5,589 nt of DNA from positions 1 through 5,589 of the forward strand of contig JAJQHF010000125.1 in NCBI GenBank assembly GCA_021199975.1, written 5' to 3'. Of this stretch, positions 1 to 4,581 are shown piece after piece. A program made the translations under genes and the position numbers. This DNA is from Candidatus Gastranaerophilales bacterium. Lineage in GTDB: Bacteria > Cyanobacteriota > Vampirovibrionia > Gastranaerophilales > Gastranaerophilaceae. How positions within the stretch are numbered: the stretch's first letter is position 1; each line of letters begins with the position of its first letter. Below the pieces are notes generated by a model. It saw only the letters and a list, made by a program, of their open reading frames with translations. It had not been told where the DNA came from and did not search any database.

Positions 1-347
1 GTATAATTTGATTTAAGTTCAACTGATTTATTTACCAATTCTATAAGATAGTCGCAAATTTTGTAGATAACCTGAAAGAACTCCGCTTTAATAACAGCAT
101 CATCTTTTTTCCAATAAGAAAGCATATCTTCAAACTTATGAGAAATATCCTGAACGCTGTTAAATTCAAGCATTCTTGAAGCTCCTTTTAAGGAATGCAC
201 CAATTGCAACAGCCTTTTTAGCGGAGTTTTATCGGAAGGATTTTTTTCCAATTCCATAAAATTATCATTAAGTTCCTGAATAATTTCTTCGCTTTCAGCT
301 TTATATATATTTAAAATTTCATTTAGTTCATCAGGATTGTATTGCAT
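1..347 (-). CDS. cheA: CheA-type chemotaxis histidine kinase, N-terminal Hpt domain (partial, runs off left edge)
   Basis: Only the first 115 codons are in the window. The translation starts MQYNPDELNEILNIYKAESE and forms a helical histidine-phosphotransfer (P1) domain with the motif HSLKGASRM; H51 is the expected phospho-accepting histidine. In CheA kinases the P4 domain phosphorylates this residue, and the phosphoryl group then passes to CheY/CheB-type receivers. The dimerisation, ATPase and CheW-like domains should lie beyond position 1 and cannot be seen. The ATG at 347 is preceded by a weak GGA-containing site (CGGAAA on the minus strand). The gene begins 14 nt after the stop of the receptor-like gene, so the two are almost certainly co-transcribed. 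A standalone Hpt protein or a CheA with a fused receiver (Pil-Chp or Frz style) cannot be excluded from this fragment, but the start-proximal Hpt next to MCP and CheW genes makes CheA by far the best call. Confidence 0.88.
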   Translation of the reverse strand, partial: MQYNPDELNEILNIYKAESEEIIQELNDNFMELEKNPSDKTPLKRLLQLVHSLKGASRMLEFNSVQDISHKFEDMLSYWKKDDAVIKAEFFQVIYKICDYLIELVNKSVELKSNY

Positions 348-361
348 AATTATTTCCGTTT

Positions 362-1399
362 TTAATTGGCAATATTATCTTTGATATTTGTGGATATTTC
401 AGAAAATGCTCTGATATTTTCAATATTTTCTTCAAGCGTATTAATAGTTTCCGAAATACTTTTCTGCATATTATCAATTACTTCAAGCACATCATTTGTA
501 ATAGATTGCTGTTCTATTGAAGAGGTAAGAACATCGCTTAAATCTATACCCAATTCTTTGATTTTTTCTACTATAATGGAAATATTAACATTAATATCAG
601 AGGCATATTTTACACCTGTTTCTATCTCTCTTGTACTGTCCTTTGTTGCCATAATAGTAGAGGAGGTGGTTTGTTCTATTTCGGAAACCAAAGATGTTAT
701 TTTGCTGGTAGCCTGTTTTGACTCATCAGCTAACTTTCTTATTTCTCCTGCGACAACGGCAAATCCCTTACCGTATTCACCAGCCCTTGCAGCTTCTACT
801 GCCGCATTAAGAGCAAGCATATTTGTTTGTTCAGATATATTTTCAACTATATTTACCGTAGATGCTATTTGTTTAATATAATCCGTAAGCTCAATAATTA
901 ATTCTGCAATCTGCTGAACTTTTTGTTTAAGATTTTGCATTGTTAAAATGTTTTCGTTAAGCGACTTTGATTCTCTGCCGGAGGATTCATAAGTTTCTTG
1001 TATTTTTAAAGAAATTCCCTGTGTTTTTTCTTTCGTTTTTACTGCACTGTTTTTAAATAATTTTGTTGTTTGAATTACATCATTCAGCATTTCTGTATAT
1101 TTGTGAGTCAATTGTCTTTGTTTTTCGCTTAACTGCAAAATTTTAATCGAAATCTTTTGAAATTCTTTTAATTCATTATCTATTAATTTATCAATAGATT
1201 TCATAAGTTCATTTCTGGACAACTGATACTGTATATAATACAAGATAAGCACCACAATAGTTGAAATTACCATAATAGGTGTATCAGGTATAAATATTGT
1301 TATAGCGACAATTATAACTGTTGCAATTCCTAAAATAACAGTATCTTTTATATTTTTTCTAGTCAAACTGTTTATTAAACTTACATCTCTTCCGGACAT
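362..1399 (-). CDS. Methyl-accepting chemotaxis-type signalling protein with two membrane helices and no sensor domain
   Basis: The protein is 345 residues. Two hydrophobic helices, about residues 20-37 and 41-57, are separated by only a few residues (around IPDT), so there is no periplasmic ligand-binding domain. A long, mostly helical cytoplasmic region follows, probably coiled coil (about 60-180), with no HAMP domain that I can recognise. The MCP signalling tip is clear: ISEQTNMLALNAAVEAARAG at about 188-207, then EYGKGFAVVAGEIRKLADES to about 227. This hairpin is where receptors contact CheA and CheW. The C-terminus (DNIAN) lacks an NWETF-type tether for CheR/CheB. The start is supported by AGGAG on the minus strand, 6 nt upstream of the ATG. 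The gene lies 14 nt upstream of cheA and diverges from the tandem CheW gene. It may sense the membrane state, an internal signal, or a signal from a partner protein. The MCP family call is very secure; the stimulus is unknown. Confidence 0.95.
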   Translation of the reverse strand: MSGRDVSLINSLTRKNIKDTVILGIATVIIVAITIFIPDTPIMVISTIVVLILYYIQYQLSRNELMKSIDKLIDNELKEFQKISIKILQLSEKQRQLTHKYTEMLNDVIQTTKLFKNSAVKTKEKTQGISLKIQETYESSGRESKSLNENILTMQNLKQKVQQIAELIIELTDYIKQIASTVNIVENISEQTNMLALNAAVEAARAGEYGKGFAVVAGEIRKLADESKQATSKITSLVSEIEQTTSSTIMATKDSTREIETGVKYASDINVNISIIVEKIKELGIDLSDVLTSSIEQQSITNDVLEVIDNMQKSISETINTLEENIENIRAFSEISTNIKDNIAN

Positions 1400-1405
1400 T
1401 ATTAA

Positions 1406-1425
1406 CTCCTTTTAAAAAAATTATA
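1406..1425 (-). promoter_or_regulatory. Promoter -10 box and ribosome binding site of the receptor-cheA operon
   Basis: On the minus strand a perfect TATAAT lies at 1425-1420, followed by a T-rich discriminator and then AGGAG at 1410-1406, 6 nt before the ATG at 1399. No good -35 box is visible at a 16-18 nt spacing (only an AT-rich stretch), so the promoter is assigned from the -10 and its position alone. The transcript leader would be very short, roughly 10-15 nt. Confidence 0.5.
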
Positions 1426-1440
1426 GTATGTTTTTTGTAT

Positions 1441-1476
1441 TTTATAATCATTAATATATTGTATAATTATTATAAA
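1441..1476 (+). promoter_or_regulatory. AT-rich promoter region of the tandem CheW gene, inside an imperfect inverted repeat
   Basis: Two TATAAT boxes occur on the plus strand, at 1443-1448 and 1462-1467; either could be the -10 for the gene starting at 1490. No clear -35 is present. The stretch is also an imperfect inverted repeat: the arm at 1441-1453 pairs with the arm at 1464-1476, 12 of 13 positions complementary, around a 10-nt centre. The likely ribosome binding site AAAGG (1474-1478) overlaps the right arm. It may be an operator, but low-complexity AT sequence makes chance symmetry fairly easy. Confidence 0.4.
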
Positions 1477-1489
1477 GGTTTAATTAAAA

Positions 1490-2521
1490 ATGAACAACAA
1501 CTATCCTGTTTCTTTAACAGCAAATTCTAGTAACTATTATATTGTTTTTTCATTAAATGATAAACAATATGCCATAAACATCCAAAATATTTTAGAAATT
1601 ATAAATATGCCTAAAATTGAAATTTCTTCTAAAGCACCTGAGGGAGTTACGGGCATGTTTAATTATAACGGAATGCTGATAAAGACAGTAGATTTATGCC
1701 CTTTTCTCGGGCTTGAAACTCTGCCGTTTTCCGTTAATAATCAGCTTATTATTGTTGTGGTTGACGATAATTGTTTTGCAATACACACAGAAAAAATTGA
1801 CAATATTGTTCAATTTAATATAAAGGACATTCAAACAGTTCCTTTTAATTTGGATAATTCTATTATAAAAGAAATTTATAAAAATGAAGATAAATCTATC
1901 AATATAATTGATACCGGCATTTTAAATAAGTTAATAACAGAAAATCGTACAAAAGAAGGCATTATTAAATACGAAAAATTATTTCCGTCCGATGAAAAAT
2001 CAAAGCAAATATTGGAATTAAGGGCATTAAAAAATAAAGCATCACAAGAAATGTTTTCTTTTCCAATTAATTTAAGCACGGCGAACCAATACATTTTATT
2101 TACTTTAGATAATCAAAATTATTATTTGGATTTAAAGAATGTAAAAGAAGTTATTTCCGTTAAAAGATTAAATATTACAAGACTTCCTTATACTAAAGAT
2201 TTTATAAAAGGAATTATTAATTTAAAAGGGGATTTTCTAGTAGTTGTTGATTTAAAACGTTTTTTAAATAATGCAGAAAATAATATACAAGAGGGAAGCA
2301 AACTAATTATAACTCAAGGTAAAGATTTTAATATTGCATTTTTGGTAGATGAAATACTATCGATAAAAAACTTGCAAAATACTCAAATAACAAAATCTTT
2401 TTCGGCAGGTTCCGCATATATTTATGCTGAATTTATGGAGGACAATCAATTATATAGTATTTTAAATTTTGAAAAAATAATTAATGATGAAAAATTATAC
2501 ATTGATGCAGGACTTGCCTAG
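1490..2521 (+). CDS. Tandem CheW-domain coupling protein
   Basis: The protein is 343 residues, about twice the length of an ordinary CheW (roughly 150-170), and contains two CheW folds. Domain 1 (about 13-150) opens with YYIVFSLNDKQYAINIQNIL and has GMFNYNGMLIKTVDL where a typical CheW has a GxINLRG...VIDL core, so it is divergent. A linker (about 151-196) contains QILELRALKNKA, resembling the ILxERAxxLA helix often found before CheW domains. Domain 2 (about 197-335) is closer to consensus: YILFTLDNQNYYLDLKNVKE, then GIINLKGDFLVVVDLKRFL at 241-259. CheW proteins link receptor tips to the CheA kinase in the cytoplasmic array, and the divergent receptor and cheA genes are the likely partners. 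AAAGG ends 11 nt before the ATG. There is no kinase or receiver domain, so it is neither CheA nor CheV. A scaffold with one working and one specialised coupling face is an inference. Confidence 0.9.
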   Translation: MNNNYPVSLTANSSNYYIVFSLNDKQYAINIQNILEIINMPKIEISSKAPEGVTGMFNYNGMLIKTVDLCPFLGLETLPFSVNNQLIIVVVDDNCFAIHTEKIDNIVQFNIKDIQTVPFNLDNSIIKEIYKNEDKSINIIDTGILNKLITENRTKEGIIKYEKLFPSDEKSKQILELRALKNKASQEMFSFPINLSTANQYILFTLDNQNYYLDLKNVKEVISVKRLNITRLPYTKDFIKGIINLKGDFLVVVDLKRFLNNAENNIQEGSKLIITQGKDFNIAFLVDEILSIKNLQNTQITKSFSAGSAYIYAEFMEDNQLYSILNFEKIINDEKLYIDAGLA

Positions 2522-2559
2522 AGAATTTTCATTATAAACTAATGGAGGATTGATTAATA

Positions 2560-2676
2560 ATGGATTATAACGAAATTATAAGTATATTAATGATTGTAGC
2601 AAGTTTTGCAATGATTATTTATTGGCATTATACTAATTTGAAGCTTAAAAAAGAAAATAAACAAAAAAGGATGTAA
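2560..2676 (+). CDS. Small single-pass membrane protein, 38 residues, function unknown
   Basis: The reading frame encodes MDYNEIISILMIVASFAMII, then a tail YWHYTNLKLKKENKQKRM. It has a short acidic N-terminus, one hydrophobic helix at about residues 6-22 and a strongly basic C-terminus, predicting N-out/C-in orientation by the positive-inside rule. A strong GGAGG (2544-2548) lies 11 nt before the ATG, better than the site of most genes here, which supports real translation. It starts 38 nt after the stop of the tandem CheW gene with no terminator between, so the two probably share a transcript. I do not recognise a family. The shape loosely recalls CcoQ/FixQ cytochrome oxidase subunits, but no oxidase genes are nearby and I do not claim that identity. 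Confidence 0.6.
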   Translation: MDYNEIISILMIVASFAMIIYWHYTNLKLKKENKQKRM

Positions 2677-2757
2677 AATGGTCAAAATGCAATACTTCTT
2701 TTATTAGAGGCTGTGTTTGTTTTTATGACGATTATAAAATTAAACTTAATACATATG

Positions 2758-3369
2758 TCATTTGTTTTTTAAATCCATTAATTTTTGAATTTCACTATTG
2801 CTTATATATTTTGAGCCGCCTAAAATTCTTGTATTTAATGTTACTTTTGCATAATATTCGGCTGTTTCCATTTTTAAGAAAGCTTTTTCAAGATTTTCGG
2901 CGGCGGCGACGGCACCGTGGTTTGCCATCATTACTACATTTCTGTTTTCAAAGTATTTAACCGTATTATTTGCCAATTCAACGGATGAAGGCATTGCATA
3001 TTCGGCAACGGGGATATCTTCAAAATATAATATGGTTTCTGACATAATCGGTTCATTTAAACACTGATGACAGGAGGCAAATGTCGTCAAATAAACAGGA
3101 TGAGTATGAATTATTGCTTTAATATCTTTTCTTTTCTCATAAATTTTGACGTGAAGCATTTTTTCGGAAGATGCCGTTCCCTCTGACAATTCTTTTCCGC
3201 TTTCATCAATTAAAACAATATCTTTTTCTTTTAAACTTCCAAGTACAGTTCCCGCTGCGGTAATTAAAATACCTTTTTTTGTTTTAATGCTTATGTTACC
3301 TGAAGTTCCGACAGTAAGATTTTTTTCATACAATTTTCTGCCGATTTCTATAATGTTTTTTTTCTGCAT
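2758..3369 (-). CDS. Class II aldolase/adducin-family protein, L-fuculose-phosphate aldolase-like
   Basis: The protein is 203 residues, close to the usual size for this family of zinc-dependent enzymes, which cleave sugar phosphates to dihydroxyacetone phosphate or a related product plus an aldehyde. Counting from the ATG at 3369, the key residues are TSGN (22-25, phosphate loop), SSE with E69 (catalytic acid/base), HTH with H88 and H90 (zinc ligands) and NHG with H151 (third zinc ligand). Their spacing equals that of E. coli FucA as I recall it (E73, H92, H94, H155), shifted uniformly by four. The region matching FucA Tyr113 reads PIMSET and has no Tyr, so the substrate may not be fuculose 1-phosphate. 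CHQC at 100-103 is an unusual cysteine pair. I chose this ATG because AGG lies 7 nt upstream; a TTG at 3375 would add two residues but has AGG only 1 nt away. It is convergent to the CheW unit and has no sugar-catabolism neighbours. Confidence 0.88.
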   Translation of the reverse strand: MQKKNIIEIGRKLYEKNLTVGTSGNISIKTKKGILITAAGTVLGSLKEKDIVLIDESGKELSEGTASSEKMLHVKIYEKRKDIKAIIHTHPVYLTTFASCHQCLNEPIMSETILYFEDIPVAEYAMPSSVELANNTVKYFENRNVVMMANHGAVAAAENLEKAFLKMETAEYYAKVTLNTRILGGSKYISNSEIQKLMDLKNK

Positions 3370-3392
3370 TTCCAAACCTATAAATAATAATG

Positions 3393-3398
3393 ATTATA
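3393..3398 (-). promoter_or_regulatory. Putative -10 box of the aldolase gene
   Basis: A perfect TATAAT reads on the minus strand from 3398 to 3393, 23 nt before the chosen ATG. It is followed directly by CATTA, so the whole string TATAATCATTA also appears in the tandem CheW promoter region (1443-1453, plus strand). Seventeen bases upstream is CAATGT, a poor -35, so the call rests on the -10 and its position. Confidence 0.45.
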
Positions 3399-3463
3399 TA
3401 CTAACAAATTTTTTTACATTGGTACAGATTGTCTTAAAAATTTATTTACTTATATATATTTTT

Positions 3464-3492
3464 TTGGTATCTTATAAGTCACATGTGATATT
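3464..3492 (+). promoter_or_regulatory. Putative extended -10 promoter of the glycosyltransferase operon, with overlapping palindrome
   Basis: TTGGTA (3464-3469) and GATATT (3487-3492) are separated by exactly 17 nt, and TG one base before the -10 gives an extended -10 element. The perfect 10-bp palindrome TCACATGTGA (3479-3488) covers the extension and start of the -10, a placement suited to a repressor. Transcription would start near 3499, leaving a leader of about 35 nt. An alternative upstream promoter is TTGTCT (3429-3434) with TATATA 16-18 nt further on. Confidence 0.42.
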
Positions 3493-3534
3493 GTTAATCA
3501 TTAATATTTTATCGGAATTAAGAAAGAAATACAA

Positions 3535-4581
3535 ATGGCAGAAATAACGGTAATTATGCCTGTTTACAATGTAGGCATTTATCTTGAGAAATGCTTGGAC
3601 AGCATTATAAATCAAACTTTTAAAGATTTTGAAGTTATATGCGTAAATGATGGTTCAACGGATAATTCTTTGGAAATACTTAACCAATATGCAGAAAAAG
3701 ACAAAAGATTTAAAGTAATCTCACAAAAAAACAAAGGCACGGGAATTGCCCGAAATACAGCGCTGAAAACGGCTTCGGGGGGGGGTAAATTCATTGTCTT
3801 TATTGACCCTGATGATTGGATTGAAGAAAATGCTTTTGAAAAAATTCAACAAGCTTTCATAACAACTCAAGCTGAGGTTATAGAGTTTAATTATAATGAA
3901 TACAATGAATATTCCGGAAAAACTCAAAGCCACAATATTGCAAAGAATATAAATAAAAAGCTCGGATATAAATTAAACGCATATTATAATTGGAAGGACG
4001 TTAAAAAAAGATGTTTAAGCGGTTTAAATTTATATGTTTGGTCAAGGGCTTATTCAAGTGATTTTTTAAAAAGAGCCAACGCAAAATTTGCACAGACAAG
4101 GCACGGAGAAGACCATATATTTGCCTGTACGGTACTGTTACAGGCAAAAAAGATATATTACTTAAATGAATATTTATATACTTACAGATGCCGCAAAGGT
4201 TCTGCCGTGAACAAAATCTCAGACAGCAATTTTTGTATTTTTAAAAATATAAAACTTCTAAAAGAATATTTAATAAAAGAAAATCTGTATGCAGAGTTAA
4301 AAGAAGATTTTATCCGCTATCAAATTAACACAATGGCTTGTCATTATAACAACATTAGCGGCGAAAACAAAGAAAAATACGAATATATATGCCGAAAATA
4401 CCTTTCAACGGGTAATTACAGAAAAATGCTCTCTATTGCTCAAAAGAAAAATTCTTTTTTAGAGTTCTTTTTCTCTATAAAAAATCGCCGTGAAAACGGG
4501 AGAAAAACTAAAATTATAACCCTTCTCGGCATCAAATTTGAAATTAAGCCGAAAAGAAAAAACAGCAGGCAGGCACAATGA
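3535..4581 (+). CDS. Family 2 (GT-A) glycosyltransferase containing a G9 tract
   Basis: The protein is 348 residues. The N-terminal 100 residues are a classic GT2 nucleotide-sugar binding domain: ITVIMPVYNVGIYLEKCLDS (4-23), VNDGSTD (37-43), GTGIARNTAL (68-77) and the metal-binding FIDPDDW (89-95). Later landmarks are VWSRAY (168-173), GED (191-193, probable catalytic-base region) and YTYRCRKGSAVN (216-227). The end, ITLLGIKFEIKPKRK, is a basic membrane-associating tail of a type common in bacterial surface-polysaccharide transferases. It is expected to add a sugar to a lipid-linked glycan at the cytoplasmic face of the membrane; donor and acceptor are unknown. Codons 81-84 (TCG GGG GGG GGT) contain nine consecutive G and give SGGGK where relatives usually have a single glycine (SGK/SGE). 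The ribosome site is weak (AAGAAAG). The stop overlaps the next start as ATGA. Confidence 0.93.
   Translation: MAEITVIMPVYNVGIYLEKCLDSIINQTFKDFEVICVNDGSTDNSLEILNQYAEKDKRFKVISQKNKGTGIARNTALKTASGGGKFIVFIDPDDWIEENAFEKIQQAFITTQAEVIEFNYNEYNEYSGKTQSHNIAKNINKKLGYKLNAYYNWKDVKKRCLSGLNLYVWSRAYSSDFLKRANAKFAQTRHGEDHIFACTVLLQAKKIYYLNEYLYTYRCRKGSAVNKISDSNFCIFKNIKLLKEYLIKENLYAELKEDFIRYQINTMACHYNNISGENKEKYEYICRKYLSTGNYRKMLSIAQKKNSFLEFFFSIKNRRENGRKTKIITLLGIKFEIKPKRKNSRQAQ
3777..3785 (+). repeat. Poly-G homopolymer (G9) in the glycosyltransferase coding sequence
   Basis: Nine consecutive G span codons 81-84, seven codons before the DPDD metal site. It is by far the longest G or C run in this AT-rich window. 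At nine G the frame is open. With ten, the codons read TCG GGG GGG GGG TAA and translation stops at once. With eight, the shifted frame stops at a TAA about 26 codons later. Such tracts are classic slipped-strand switches in surface-glycan genes of Campylobacter and Helicobacter. The length of the run is observed; switching is inferred. Confidence 0.9.

Noticed and set aside
366..881. Plus-strand open frame of 171 codons opposite the receptor gene
   Set aside because: It lies antisense within the clearly recognisable MCP coding sequence, and its translation is low-complexity Ser/Ile/Val-rich with no family signal. It mirrors the codon pattern of the real gene.
2677..2757. Possible bidirectional terminator between the convergent small gene and aldolase
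   Set aside because: Only weak short repeats (ATGAC...GTCAT with a long loop, and ACATATGT with no loop) are present; no G/C-rich stem followed by a T-run was found on either strand.
2677..2772. Frame stays open for 31 codons after the stop of the small membrane protein, with a hydrophobic product
   Set aside because: No start with a ribosome site and no stop-readthrough signal are visible, and it ends inside the opposing aldolase gene. T-rich DNA gives hydrophobic codons by chance.
2899..2914. GGC triplet run in the aldolase gene as a possible slippage repeat
   Set aside because: It is a short in-frame alanine stretch (AVAAA) after NHG, and the run is interrupted. Length changes would not shift the frame, so it is not a switch.
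3287..3547. Plus-strand open frame across the aldolase start and the intergenic gap
   Set aside because: It overlaps the aldolase N-terminus in antisense and runs into the glycosyltransferase start. The hydrophobic product only reflects T-rich intergenic sequence, and no ribosome site is present.
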